From assembly GCA_003646745.1 (NCBI GenBank), contig QMLM01000015.1, positions 1-14,805 of the forward strand: a stretch of DNA of 14,805 nt, read 5' to 3'. This DNA comes from Deltaproteobacteria bacterium. Its GTDB lineage: Bacteria > Desulfobacterota > B13-G15 > RBG-16-54-18. This document shows, in pieces, positions 7,248 through 14,805 of the stretch (position 1 is its first letter; the number at the start of each line of letters is the position of its first letter). The notes below the pieces were generated by a model. It did not search any database and was not told the DNA's origin. It saw nothing but the letters and a program-made list of their open reading frames with translations. Made by a program: the position numbers and the translations under genes.

Positions 7248-8183
7248 TTATTCCTCCTTGGAACCCGAATAAATTTCCCGCAGGACCTTCTCCGCCCCTT
7301 GGGCCAAGAGGTCTTCAGCCAACCTCCTGCCCACCTCCTCTGGATCCTCCCCTTCGGCCTCAGCGCGAAAAAACTTGGAGCCGTCAAGACGAGCCACCAT
7401 CCCTTGCAGAAGGAGTTTTCCTCCCCGCACCTCACCATAGGCAGCTATGGGAACCTGACACCCCCCTTGCAGTTGCCGCAGAAAGGCCCTCTCTCCCCTC
7501 ACGGCCATGGCGCTTTCAGGATGGTGGAGAAAGGCGATCAGCTCGTTGGCCTCGGCATCTACCCGACACTCGATCCCTAAAGCCCCCTGTCCGACGGCCG
7601 GAAGCATCACCTCGGGGGTGAAATATTCGGTAATCTCCCCCTCCAGCCCCATTCTACAAACCCCGGCGGCAGCTAGAATCACTGCATCAAGGCCCTCTGT
7701 CTCCAACTTTCTGATCCTGGTATCTAGGTTTCCACGCAAGGGGACCACTTCCCAATGGGGATTGATCCCCAATAGTTGGGCCTTCCTGCGCAAAGAGGAG
7801 GTCCCAATTCTGGCCCCAGAAGGAAGCTCCCGCAGTCCTCGCCCGTTCCTGGAGATCAACACATCCCTAGGGTCCTGCCGCTCCGTGATGGCCCCCAAGT
7901 GAAGGCCTGGGGGGAGCTCGGTGGGGACATCCTTCATACTATGCACAGCCAGGTCTATCTCACCACGCAAAAGGGCCTCTTCGATCTCCTTGACAAAAAG
8001 CCCCTTACCCCCTACCTTGGCCAGCGGCACATCGGTGATCTTATCCCCTGTGGTCCTGATCCGGACCACCTCCAGGGAAATCTCCGGGTACCTGGCAGCG
8101 ATCCTGTCCCTTACCCATGTGGTCTGCTTCAGGGCTAGCTTGCTGCCTCTGGTGCCGATTCTTATCCCTTTTTCATAAACCAT
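7248..8183 (-). CDS. hemC: porphobilinogen deaminase (hydroxymethylbilane synthase)
   Basis: HemC joins four porphobilinogens into hydroxymethylbilane, the linear tetrapyrrole leading to uroporphyrinogen III and then heme, siroheme and cobalamin. At 311 aa the protein has normal length. Visible family marks are IGTRGSKLALKQ at the start, KVGGKGLFVKEIE, AVHSMKDVPTELP with the catalytic Asp85, GTSSLRRKAQLL and PLRGNLDTR (substrate and cofactor-binding arginines), VGQGALGIECR, and GGCQVPIAAYG with Cys242, which carries the dipyrromethane cofactor. The ATG at 8183 overlaps the end of the upstream radical SAM gene by 11 bases, so translation is probably coupled. No other heme gene is in the window. 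Confidence 0.96.
   Translation of the reverse strand: MVYEKGIRIGTRGSKLALKQTTWVRDRIAARYPEISLEVVRIRTTGDKITDVPLAKVGGKGLFVKEIEEALLRGEIDLAVHSMKDVPTELPPGLHLGAITERQDPRDVLISRNGRGLRELPSGARIGTSSLRRKAQLLGINPHWEVVPLRGNLDTRIRKLETEGLDAVILAAAGVCRMGLEGEITEYFTPEVMLPAVGQGALGIECRVDAEANELIAFLHHPESAMAVRGERAFLRQLQGGCQVPIAAYGEVRGGKLLLQGMVARLDGSKFFRAEAEGEDPEEVGRRLAEDLLAQGAEKVLREIYSGSKEE
7253..7259 (-). promoter_or_regulatory. Ribosome binding site embedded in the hemC 3' end
   Basis: On the minus strand AAGGAGG sits eight bases before the ATG at 7244 and is made of the last sense codons of hemC (AAG GAG GAA TAA). Translation of the DUF362 gene is therefore probably coupled to hemC. Confidence 0.75.
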
Positions 8184-9663
8184 GCGCCAGGGGCCTTCCC
8201 CTCTCTTTGAGGTAGTCCTCGAAGGTCTGATAGGTTTCCTGCACCCACATGGGAAAGCCGAAGACCTCGTGCTTGAAGGCGGTGACCCCTATTTTGAGAA
8301 AGTGCTTGTGGTGGTGTCTGAGGATAGGCTTGCGAGAAAAGAACATCTTCCACAGTTCCCGGGGGTGCCAGTAATACTTGCGCATCATGGATATGTGGGC
8401 CTCTGTGATCTCCTCCGCTGTGTTGTATCTGGTATCCATCACCGCCTCTATCTGATCGTACTTAGACCAGTCCTTTGTCTTGAGCCTCCCCAGCCTATCC
8501 ATCTCTTCGAAGAACTTGGTGCCAGGATAAGGGGTGATTACATTAAGGCCAAAATGATCTACATATGGACGGACGAACTTCAGGAGCTCTCGACGATCCT
8601 CCTCGGTTTCGTCCCAGAAGCCGATCATCAGGGTGGCCATCACCATCATGCCGTGCTTCTTCACAATCTCCATGGCCCTTTTGTTCTGCTCCATACGGAT
8701 GCGTTTTTGCACTTCGTCAAGGAACTTCTGGCCGGCGTGTTCCACCCCGATCATAAACTGGTAGATTCCCGCCTCACGAAATCCATCCATCAGGTCTTCA
8801 TCCCTGATAATCAGGTCCGCCCTAGATTGAACCCAGAGGAGCTGGCCGGTCTTGCGCTTGTTCATCTCCTCGATAAACCCTTCGCCCTTTTCCCGGGTGA
8901 GGTTAAAGATGTTATCCCCCACATAGAAGATATGGCGGTTATACTCCTCCTTGAGCAGCTCCAGTTCATCGACGATGAGCTTGGGACTGCGGGTCCGATA
9001 GTTCCTCTGCCAGAAGACCGACTCCGAACAAAAGGTGCAACCGAAGTTGCAGCCGCGGGCAAAGTTCACCACCAGGGATCTATCCCCCTCGGAGGGAAGC
9101 CCTATATAGGGATGCTCCATATTATAGAGGTGATAAGCAGGCATGGGGAGTTCATCTAGATCTTCGATGAGGGGGCGATGCCCGGTGAAGATGAAGTTGT
9201 CCTCCCCATCCAGGTAGGCGAGCCCGAGGATCTGGGAGAAGTCCTCCTGCTTGCGCTCAACTGCCCGAAGGAACTCGTGCATGGTGAGCTCCCCTTCACC
9301 CACACAGATAAAATCGATGGCACGGCATTCACGCAGGGTCTCCTCAGGTATGAGAGAGGGGTGGGCCCCACCTATAACGACAATAGAGTTGGGGTTCACG
9401 TCCTTGACTAGCCGAGCAGCGTTCATGGCGTCATAGATGAAATAGGTGCAGGCCACGCTGATACCCACTACCTCGGGACGCAAATATCGCACCCTTTCCT
9501 CCAATGACCTCCAAGGATGATCCTGAATGGTGCAGTCAAGAAATTCTAAATCAAAATCCCTCTCTAGATAGGCCGCCAACTGCAGGCAGCCCGGGCTGGG
9601 GACCCACGCCCTTAAAAACTCCCAGATCTTGTGCGGCGGATCTACCAGTAGAAATTTCATCAT
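8173..9663 (-). CDS. B12-binding-domain radical SAM protein
   Basis: This 496-aa protein has an N-terminal cobalamin-binding-type Rossmann domain (about residues 1-140; SIVVIGGAHPSLIPEETL and FICVGEGE are typical of the BchE/HpnJ-like class). A radical SAM barrel follows with the cluster motif CxxxCxxC at Cys205/209/212 (RGCNFGCTFC), then ATLMIGFWDETEEDR and ITPYPGTKFFEEM. The C-terminal ~100 residues are basic and aromatic (FFSRKPILRHHHKHFLK). Members methylate or rearrange unactivated carbons; the substrate here is unknown. Two adjacent ATGs (9663 and 9660) follow GGGGGAGG, and the second may be the true start. It heads the operon with hemC and the DUF362 ferredoxin-like gene, so a tetrapyrrole-related substrate is conceivable but unproven. 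Confidence 0.88.
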   Translation of the reverse strand: MMKFLLVDPPHKIWEFLRAWVPSPGCLQLAAYLERDFDLEFLDCTIQDHPWRSLEERVRYLRPEVVGISVACTYFIYDAMNAARLVKDVNPNSIVVIGGAHPSLIPEETLRECRAIDFICVGEGELTMHEFLRAVERKQEDFSQILGLAYLDGEDNFIFTGHRPLIEDLDELPMPAYHLYNMEHPYIGLPSEGDRSLVVNFARGCNFGCTFCSESVFWQRNYRTRSPKLIVDELELLKEEYNRHIFYVGDNIFNLTREKGEGFIEEMNKRKTGQLLWVQSRADLIIRDEDLMDGFREAGIYQFMIGVEHAGQKFLDEVQKRIRMEQNKRAMEIVKKHGMMVMATLMIGFWDETEEDRRELLKFVRPYVDHFGLNVITPYPGTKFFEEMDRLGRLKTKDWSKYDQIEAVMDTRYNTAEEITEAHISMMRKYYWHPRELWKMFFSRKPILRHHHKHFLKIGVTAFKHEVFGFPMWVQETYQTFEDYLKERGRPLAHGL

Positions 9664-9806
9664 CCTCCCCCAAGGGCATGATTAGCTTAATTTACAAAAC
9701 CACAAGATCCCCATTTTGTCAAAGGGAAAGAAAGGCCGGGACCTTGCTCGCTTTTTATGGCCGATTCTGGTAGTATTTGCCAAAGGTGATTATCTCTGGA
9801 GATAAA
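9664..9806. promoter_or_regulatory. Divergent intergenic region between two radical SAM genes
   Basis: This 143-bp spacer must hold promoters in both directions. On the minus strand a perfect TTGACA lies at 9717-9722, but the element 17 bases on (TTTTGT) is a poor -10 box; TAAATT a few bases further is better in sequence but spaced about 22. On the plus strand TGGTAGTAT at 9769-9777 resembles an extended -10 element. No inverted repeat convincing enough to call an operator was seen. Confidence 0.35.
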
Positions 9807-11153
9807 ATGAAGGCTAAGATAAGATTGGAGCTCATCACTGCAGCAGTGGAGGACAACGCCCCCATCCCCAACCTCTCTCTTGCCACGGTAGCTGCCCTCA
9901 CGCCCCCCCAAGTGGAGATCTCCTTCTCCGACGACCTCATCCATCCCATAGATCTGGATGGCGGCCTGAAGGATGTAAATCTGGTGGGAATCACTTGCTC
10001 TACCAAAACTGCTCCTAGGGCTTACGAGATCGCCCGGGCCTATCGCGAGCGAGGGGTCCCCGTAGTTCTGGGAGGGATCCACCCCTCGGCCATGCCCGAA
10101 GAGGCCCTCGAGCACTGCGATGCCGTGGTGGTGGGGGAGGCGGAGCAGAGTTGGCCGCGCCTGATAGAGGACTTCCAAAAGGGTAATTTGGAACGGATCT
10201 ACCAACAGGAGGGCTTCACCCCTCCGGAGCAGATCCCCCAGGCCCGCCGCGACATCTACAACCCCAAAGACTACTTCCCCATTGGCTCCCTACAGGCCAC
10301 CCGTGGTTGCCCCTATCTTTGTGACTTTTGCTCAGTGAGGAAGTTTTTCGGGGGTACCTATCGCTACCGTCCTCTGGAGGATGTAATAGAGGAGGTCCGC
10401 TCCCTACGGCACAAGGTGATCATGTTCGCCGATGACAATATCGTAGGCCACCCTCGCTACTCAAAAGCGTTATTAGAGGCCCTTGTCCCCCTGCGAAAGC
10501 GATGGATCGGTCAGGCCTCACTGGCCGGTCTGGAGGATGAGGAAATGATTAAACTCATGGCGAAAAGCGGCTGTATGGGGTTGCTTATCGGTTTTGAGTC
10601 CATCTCCGAAGAGAATATCAGGCTCTCAAGAAAGTACCAGAACCGGCCAGATAAGTATCAGCATATTATACGTAATCTGCACCGCCACGGTATCGCCATC
10701 TGGGCGTCTTTTCTCTTCGGCTTTGATCACGATGACAAAGGGATCTTTGAGAGGACAGTACGCTTCGCCATCGAAGCCAAGTTCTTCTCAGTGGTCTTCG
10801 CGATCCTTACCCCCTATCCTGGCACCGCCCTTTACGAACGCCTGAAGGAGGAAGGAAGGTTGACCTATGAGAAGTGGTGGCTCCTGGAGGATCAAGAGGC
10901 CCACGCCCCCCACTTCCACCCCCGGGGGATGACCAGGGAGGAGCTCCGGGAGGGGTGGGAATGGGCCTGGCGGGAGTATTACTCCTACTCCTCCATCCTG
11001 AAGAGGTTTCAATGGGAATATCCCCCCAACTTGGTCAATAAGGTCATCTACTTTCCCTTCAACCTCTTTCAACGCCGCTTTGTACACAAAAAGATCCTCG
11101 GCGGAGAGAGGCTCGGGTGGACCAAAATGCCCTGGAGGGGGAAGGTTAAATAA
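9807..11153 (+). CDS. B12-binding-domain radical SAM protein, divergently transcribed
   Basis: This 448-aa protein has an N-terminal B12-binding-like domain (about residues 1-130, with VPVVLGGIHPSAMPEEALEH and DAVVVGEAEQSW). The radical SAM core follows with CxxxCxxC at Cys168/172/175 (RGCPYLCDFC), then KVIMFADDNIVG, GLLIGFESISEENI and LTPYPGTALYERL. The C-terminus is Trp- and Arg-rich. It is of the same broad class as the protein encoded at 8173-9663 but clearly distinct, so not a recent duplicate. The frame could start at a TTG at 9777, but the ATG at 9807 has a good ribosome site (GGAG, then ATAAA), so I use that. The reaction and substrate cannot be told from sequence. Confidence 0.88.
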   Translation: MKAKIRLELITAAVEDNAPIPNLSLATVAALTPPQVEISFSDDLIHPIDLDGGLKDVNLVGITCSTKTAPRAYEIARAYRERGVPVVLGGIHPSAMPEEALEHCDAVVVGEAEQSWPRLIEDFQKGNLERIYQQEGFTPPEQIPQARRDIYNPKDYFPIGSLQATRGCPYLCDFCSVRKFFGGTYRYRPLEDVIEEVRSLRHKVIMFADDNIVGHPRYSKALLEALVPLRKRWIGQASLAGLEDEEMIKLMAKSGCMGLLIGFESISEENIRLSRKYQNRPDKYQHIIRNLHRHGIAIWASFLFGFDHDDKGIFERTVRFAIEAKFFSVVFAILTPYPGTALYERLKEEGRLTYEKWWLLEDQEAHAPHFHPRGMTREELREGWEWAWREYYSYSSILKRFQWEYPPNLVNKVIYFPFNLFQRRFVHKKILGGERLGWTKMPWRGKVK

Positions 11154-11218
11154 GGCAGGGTGTAGGCTTGACTTCGCAACTGGGGATGTGTTAGCAATGG
11201 TTAAATTTTAGATGGGGG

Positions 11219-12133
11219 GTGAACTTGGGGAAGAAGAAATTGCTTTGTGCCTTTGCCTCCCTTTTTCTGATAATTGGATGTGGTGGGGGAGGTGGAGGAC
11301 TCAAAGGACTCCTTCCATCCACTGCTGAGGTGCAGGGAATCAAGAAAGAGGGGAGAGCCCAGCTCTATGAGGGGAAGAAGCTTTTCGACTACATGGATGG
11401 AGGGGCGGAGCTCTTCTATGAATACGGCTTTGAGCGGGCATGTGTGCAGAGATATAAGGTCGCTGAGGGGGAGGTAACGGTGGAAATCTATCAAATGGAC
11501 CTTCCCACCGATGCCTATGGGATCTATACCTTCGACACACAAGGGGAGCACCCCCAGGTGGGGCAGGAGGCCACCTATGAGAAAGGGCTTCTGACCTTCT
11601 GGAAGGGAAGATACTTTGTCCGGGTCTTCGCCCAGAATGAAGGGCTCAAAGAATCCATCTTGGCCCTGGGGCGGGTCATCTCTCAAAAGATCACTGAGAA
11701 AGGGAATCGGCCTGAAATCCTGGAGTTTCTCCCTCCTGTTCAAATGAGGATACGGGATACCCTGCTATATCTCCGCGGGATGATCGCCCTGAACAACGCC
11801 TATTTTCTTTCCCACCAGAACGTCCTCTCTCTAGGGGAGGGTGTTGAAGGGATTACCTTTAAATACTTGCAAGAGAACCAACCCCTCAGGGTTGTTATGG
11901 TACGCTATCCGGGAAGCCCCCGGGCCGAGAAGGCCTTCCAGTCTTTTTGTGCGTCTGGTGTCATTAAAGAAGGAATTCTGAAAGATGAGGGCTTTCTGGG
12001 CAAGAGTAGAAGGGGTTATGGAGGGGTCAAATTGGTGGAAGATCTTTTAATTTTGGTCCTTGATGGGAAAAACCTAAGGACTGTAAAAAGGGCCCTGAGA
12101 ACACTGCCGTATAAACATAAAGGAGATAAATGA
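11219..12133 (+). CDS. Lipoprotein resembling DUF6599
   Basis: The protein has about 304 aa with a classical lipoprotein signal: KKK, then a hydrophobic stretch ending LIIGC, so Cys21 would be acylated after cleavage by signal peptidase II. A run of six glycines follows as a tether. The mature part contains YEGKKLFDYMDGGAELFYEY, characteristic of the uncharacterised DUF6599 group, then VEIYQMDLPTDAYGIYTF and a second mixed alpha/beta half. The start could be the GTG at 11219 or the TTG at 11225; GGGGGGTGA serves the TTG better. It heads a three-gene run in which each stop overlaps the next start. TTGACT at 11168-11173 could be a -35 box, but I see no good -10. Function is unknown; the protein is probably anchored in the envelope. 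Confidence 0.75.
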   Translation: MNLGKKKLLCAFASLFLIIGCGGGGGGLKGLLPSTAEVQGIKKEGRAQLYEGKKLFDYMDGGAELFYEYGFERACVQRYKVAEGEVTVEIYQMDLPTDAYGIYTFDTQGEHPQVGQEATYEKGLLTFWKGRYFVRVFAQNEGLKESILALGRVISQKITEKGNRPEILEFLPPVQMRIRDTLLYLRGMIALNNAYFLSHQNVLSLGEGVEGITFKYLQENQPLRVVMVRYPGSPRAEKAFQSFCASGVIKEGILKDEGFLGKSRRGYGGVKLVEDLLILVLDGKNLRTVKRALRTLPYKHKGDK

Positions 12134-12618
12134 TGAAAAGGATAACGGCAGCCATTTTTCTGGGAGCGGCAGCTGGGGCCATAGGGGTTTTTGTGTACGA
12201 TCTGACCGATCAACGGATCTGGGGGTGGTTGACCATTGGGGTCCTGCTGGGAATCTCCTTTCAGGTCTCTCACCTCGCCAAAAGAAGATGGCTTTGGTGG
12301 GGGCTCTTAGGGGGAAGTGCCATTTTGGCCGGTTGGTACTTGGGCAGGGGGATGAGGTACCCCATGTTCGCTTGGCCTTTGCTGGGGACGGTATTGGGTG
12401 CCTTTTGCTCCCATAATGGGTTAAGGAAGAGGATCGGCGGAGGTGGAATCGGCTTTTTGGGCGGATTTGTTGGGATACATATTTTGCCACTTCTCACGAT
12501 GTTCGTCCTGCCAGTGCTGGGGCTTCCCACCACCTTTGACTACGACATTGAGGGTTTGGGGCTGGTGGTGGCCGGGGCCTTCATTGGTGGAACAACCGCC
12601 TGGTTAAAGAGGAGATGA
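12130..12618 (+). CDS. Small polytopic membrane protein
   Basis: This 162-aa, very hydrophobic protein has about five to six membrane segments (approximately residues 5-22, 32-47, 54-70, 78-93, 103-131 and 142-158) that are rich in Gly, with positively charged loops (LAKRRW, LRKRIG). I do not recognise a family. The start overlaps the previous stop (ATGA), with AGGAG at 12120-12124; a second ATG three bases on is equally well placed. Its position between a lipoprotein and a Tat-exported protein suggests it is the membrane component of that set. Confidence 0.7.
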   Translation: MMKRITAAIFLGAAAGAIGVFVYDLTDQRIWGWLTIGVLLGISFQVSHLAKRRWLWWGLLGGSAILAGWYLGRGMRYPMFAWPLLGTVLGAFCSHNGLRKRIGGGGIGFLGGFVGIHILPLLTMFVLPVLGLPTTFDYDIEGLGLVVAGAFIGGTTAWLKRR

Positions 12619-13667
12619 ATATGGAGATTTCCCGCCGAGAGTTCATCAAACTGGCCATGGGGGGAACCTTGGCCTTTTCCGCTTGGAGCACTGGATGTGC
12701 CAAAGGGGCAAAAGAGGCCCGATCAGGGATATCTAACCCCTTTGTGGAGGGAGGCAAACCCCTTTTGGTCTCCGTTCAGGGGAAGGATCCAGAGCGAATG
12801 CTGCGCGCCGGCCTGGAGGCCTTAGGTGGTCTCAAATCTTTGGTCGGAGATGGGAAAGAAGTCCTCATCAAGCCCAATTTCGTCTTCCCCCAAGCCTTTC
12901 CCGTGACCACCGATCCGGAGATGATCTTTCTTGTGGCCCGCCTTTTGCGAGAGGCAGGGGCCTCGGGGGTGGAGGTATTTGATGCACCCGGGACCTACTT
13001 GGTGGGCAGTGAGCGAGAGACCTTTGACTTCTATGACCTAGTCCGAAGAGGGAGGCAAAGGGGAATAAAAGTCACTTACGGCGATGCAGGGCGCCGCCGG
13101 GAGTATGTGAAGACAAAAAGGCAGGGATGGCGTGCCTACCCCGAAATCCTCGTGCACAAGAAGATCTACCATGCACCGGTGATAGTCAACATGCCTTGCC
13201 TGAAGAGACATCATACCTCCTATCTCACCTGTGCCCTAAAGAACAACTTCGGGGCCATCTATGGGGCCCAGCGCTGGGACGCCCATATCCGGGGAGAGGG
13301 GTTTGAGAAGATGAGCGAAAAGGCCCATGAGAGGGCCAAGGCACCCTTCCGGGATGAAACCCACTTCATGACCGCTCTGGCCGAGTTCGCCGATGCAGTG
13401 CGCCCTGAGCTCTCCATCGTTGACGCCAGAGTAATCCTTATTAAAGGAGGCCCCACCAGGGGGAAGGGGGAACTCAAGAAGGGTGTCAGTAGGTTCATCC
13501 TGAGCGGGGATATGGTGGCCCTGGATACCTACTGCTCGCAGATTATGCAGGAGTACGACGAGACCTACACCACTGAGATGATCACCCCCTACTTGAGGGT
13601 GGCTGAGAGACTAAGGCTGGGAACCATGGATCTGAAAAAGGTAAAGGTGATCGAGCTCAGGGTATGA
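12615..13667 (+). CDS. Tat-exported DUF362 lipoprotein without Fe-S motifs
   Basis: This 350-aa protein begins with a twin-arginine signal (SRREFIK, residues 6-12, then a hydrophobic stretch) ending in STGC. It is therefore probably a Tat-secreted protein lipidated at Cys28, although Ser at -3 is atypical of a lipobox. The rest is DUF362: VLIKPNFVFPQAFPVTTDPE, an EAGASGVEVFD strand, NMPCLKRHHTSYLTCALKNN and the late ALDTYCSQIM segment. Unlike the DUF362 protein at 6138-7244 it has no ferredoxin insert; scattered cysteines (for example in PCLKRHH and LTCALKN) do not form a CxxC pattern. Tat export suggests folding or cofactor loading before translocation. The start overlaps the previous stop (ATGA). 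Confidence 0.83.
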   Translation: MNMEISRREFIKLAMGGTLAFSAWSTGCAKGAKEARSGISNPFVEGGKPLLVSVQGKDPERMLRAGLEALGGLKSLVGDGKEVLIKPNFVFPQAFPVTTDPEMIFLVARLLREAGASGVEVFDAPGTYLVGSERETFDFYDLVRRGRQRGIKVTYGDAGRRREYVKTKRQGWRAYPEILVHKKIYHAPVIVNMPCLKRHHTSYLTCALKNNFGAIYGAQRWDAHIRGEGFEKMSEKAHERAKAPFRDETHFMTALAEFADAVRPELSIVDARVILIKGGPTRGKGELKKGVSRFILSGDMVALDTYCSQIMQEYDETYTTEMITPYLRVAERLRLGTMDLKKVKVIELRV

Positions 13668-13686
13668 ATATGAGATAGAACACTCG

Positions 13687-14805
13687 TCAAAAAGGATAAG
13701 GCAGCTCTTCAAGCTTACGCTTTATCTGCCTCTCTAACTCATCCAAGTTAAGTCTCCTTTCGGTATCCACCCTCAGCAGATGCCTTTCGGGGATCTCCGT
13801 GGGCTCCTCATAAGAGGCCATCTGGGCCTCCATGAGGTCTGCTCGGGCATCGGAGATGTCCCTGCCCCTGCTTTCCCTATCCTGAAGGCGTTTTAAAATG
13901 GCCTCTTTGCGGCAGAGCGTCTGGATGAAGAGAAAGGGACAGCCATTGGCTTGCGCGAAGGCAGCCACTTTCTCACGCTGCCATCCCTTAGAGAAGCTAG
14001 CATCCAAGATCACGGGCAGACCCGCCGCAAGGATCCCGCGGGCCTCGACTAGGAGCTGATCATAGACCTTTTTTGTAAAGGCCTCAGAGTAGATCCCCTT
14101 CCCGAAGGGCTCATAGCGATGCTCTGTAACTTCTACCCCGGCGATGGCCTTGCGGACGGCGTCAGATCGGATGACGACTCCCCCCAGTAAGTTGGCCAGA
14201 GTGCGGGCAAGGTGGGTCTTGCCGCTACCGATAACTCCAGTGGTGGCTAGCAGGATCGGCCTCTTTCCCCTTTTCAGGTAGCGATAGGCAAGGGAAAAGT
14301 AACTTTCCGCCTTCTGCTTCGCCTCCTCTTTCTGCTGATGGGGCAGTCCCTCCGTAGAAGACTCAAAGCTTGCGATCTTCCCCCTCACATAGGCGCGGTA
14401 GATTTTGTAGAAGTCCAGCACCCCTACAAGACCATAGTCGCCGGTATGCTGGAGGTAGGTGTTCAAGAACCTGTTAGCCAGCCCCATGAAGCCCCTATAC
14501 TCCAAGTCCATGATGAGAAAGGCCACATCGCAAGCCACATCGATGAAGCGGAAGCGTTCATTGAACTCTATACAGTCAAGAATATAGATCTGATCCCAGA
14601 AATAGATGTTTTGCGCATGAAGATCGCCGTGGCAGTTTCGAATCCTTCCTTCCTTCATCCTTTCTGTAAAAATCTCGCCCTCCTCATCCAAAAAAGCATA
14701 AGAGTAATCCCGCAGCTGCTGAAACCATTTCTCGGGGATAGTCGTCCCGATGTAACTTTGTGTTTGCTCAAAATTTTCCTCGATGCTGATGCGGATTCGC
14801 CCTGC
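13687..14805 (-). CDS. APH-like kinase fused to P-loop kinase domain (5' end beyond window)
   Basis: The frame stays open to the right edge with no ATG in the last 114 bases, so the gene is cut at its 5' end; 372 residues are visible. The first half is the C-lobe of an aminoglycoside-phosphotransferase-like fold: HGDLHAQN (catalytic loop, codons starting near 14631), then ILDCIEFNERFRFIDVACD, where the Asp/Glu of the metal-binding segment would lie. The second half is a small nucleotide-kinase-like domain with Walker A GVIGSGKT (about 14238-14215) and later DASFSKGWQREK. This two-domain layout occurs in uncharacterised bacterial proteins of the COG2187/COG0645 type. The substrate is unknown. 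It is convergent with the Tat-DUF362 gene, with only 19 bases between stops and no terminator hairpin seen. Confidence 0.85.
   Translation of the reverse strand, partial: AGRIRISIEENFEQTQSYIGTTIPEKWFQQLRDYSYAFLDEEGEIFTERMKEGRIRNCHGDLHAQNIYFWDQIYILDCIEFNERFRFIDVACDVAFLIMDLEYRGFMGLANRFLNTYLQHTGDYGLVGVLDFYKIYRAYVRGKIASFESSTEGLPHQQKEEAKQKAESYFSLAYRYLKRGKRPILLATTGVIGSGKTHLARTLANLLGGVVIRSDAVRKAIAGVEVTEHRYEPFGKGIYSEAFTKKVYDQLLVEARGILAAGLPVILDASFSKGWQREKVAAFAQANGCPFLFIQTLCRKEAILKRLQDRESRGRDISDARADLMEAQMASYEEPTEIPERHLLRVDTERRLNLDELERQIKRKLEELPYPF

Noticed and set aside
7238..7621. Several plus-strand open frames across 7238-8178
   Set aside because: All are antisense to hemC, a certain gene; they are Pro/Ser-rich shadows.
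8182..9159. 325-codon open frame on the plus strand
   Set aside because: It lies fully antisense within the radical SAM gene at 8173-9663, whose protein has clear family motifs. The antisense product is His/Leu/Pro-rich with no recognisable domain; it is a shadow frame.
9687..10205. 172-codon open frame on the minus strand
   Set aside because: It overlaps the start of the plus-strand radical SAM gene and its spacer, and its composition is not protein-like.
11154..11218. Promoter starting at TTGACT (11168-11173)
   Set aside because: The -35 match is good, but no acceptable -10 box lies 16-18 bases downstream (TTAGCA or TAGCAA), so it is not listed as a feature.
11280..11300. G-rich run as a possible G-quadruplex or repeat
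   Set aside because: It encodes the Cys-Gly6 tether just after the lipoprotein signal, which explains it.

Overview
The window (14.8 kb) looks like chromosomal DNA of a bacterium with densely packed, often overlapping genes. Frequent AGG/AGA arginine and ATA isoleucine codons, flavin-dependent thymidylate synthase (ThyX), two cobalamin-type radical SAM enzymes and two DUF362 proteins suggest an anaerobic, perhaps thermophilic lineage of the Desulfobacterota kind. That placement is an inference; there is no rRNA or other marker. I see no rRNA, tRNA, CRISPR array, IS element or clear intrinsic terminator.

Layout. (1) Plus strand 1-3000: the 3' end of a sodium:solute symporter, then two coupled ORFs that look ordinary by length but are chimeras. 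ORF 722-2116 has a lipoate-protein-ligase-like N-terminus joined to the last three quarters of an acyl-CoA synthetase. ORF 2113-3000 has the missing first quarter of an acyl-CoA synthetase joined to a lipoate-ligase-like C-terminus. Rejoining the matching parts gives one synthetase of about 516 aa and one ligase of about 243 aa, both normal family lengths. This reciprocal exchange is the most striking thing in the window. (2) thyX on the minus strand (3011-3745), divergent from a full-length beta-ketoacyl-synthase-fold protein (3856-5073) that has lost its Cys-His-His active site. (3) Minus strand 5070-6137: a decayed MFS transporter gene with an internal deletion and frameshift, and a short coding remnant. 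(4) Minus-strand operon 9663 to 6138: B12-type radical SAM protein, hemC, and a DUF362 protein with two [4Fe-4S] motifs, tightly overlapped. (5) Divergent from it, a second B12-type radical SAM protein (9807-11153). (6) Plus-strand operon 11219-13667: a lipoprotein resembling DUF6599, a small polytopic membrane protein, and a Tat-exported DUF362 lipoprotein without Fe-S motifs. (7) Minus strand 13687-14805: a partial gene for a fused APH-like kinase plus P-loop kinase.

How the genes may work together. The symporter and acyl-CoA synthetase could have formed an uptake-and-activation unit for a carboxylate. hemC supplies hydroxymethylbilane for tetrapyrroles, and the flanking radical SAM proteins may use cobalamin, a product of that pathway. 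The lipoprotein, membrane protein and Tat-DUF362 genes probably form one envelope-associated unit of unknown function. Nothing here is a recognisable defence or mobile system.
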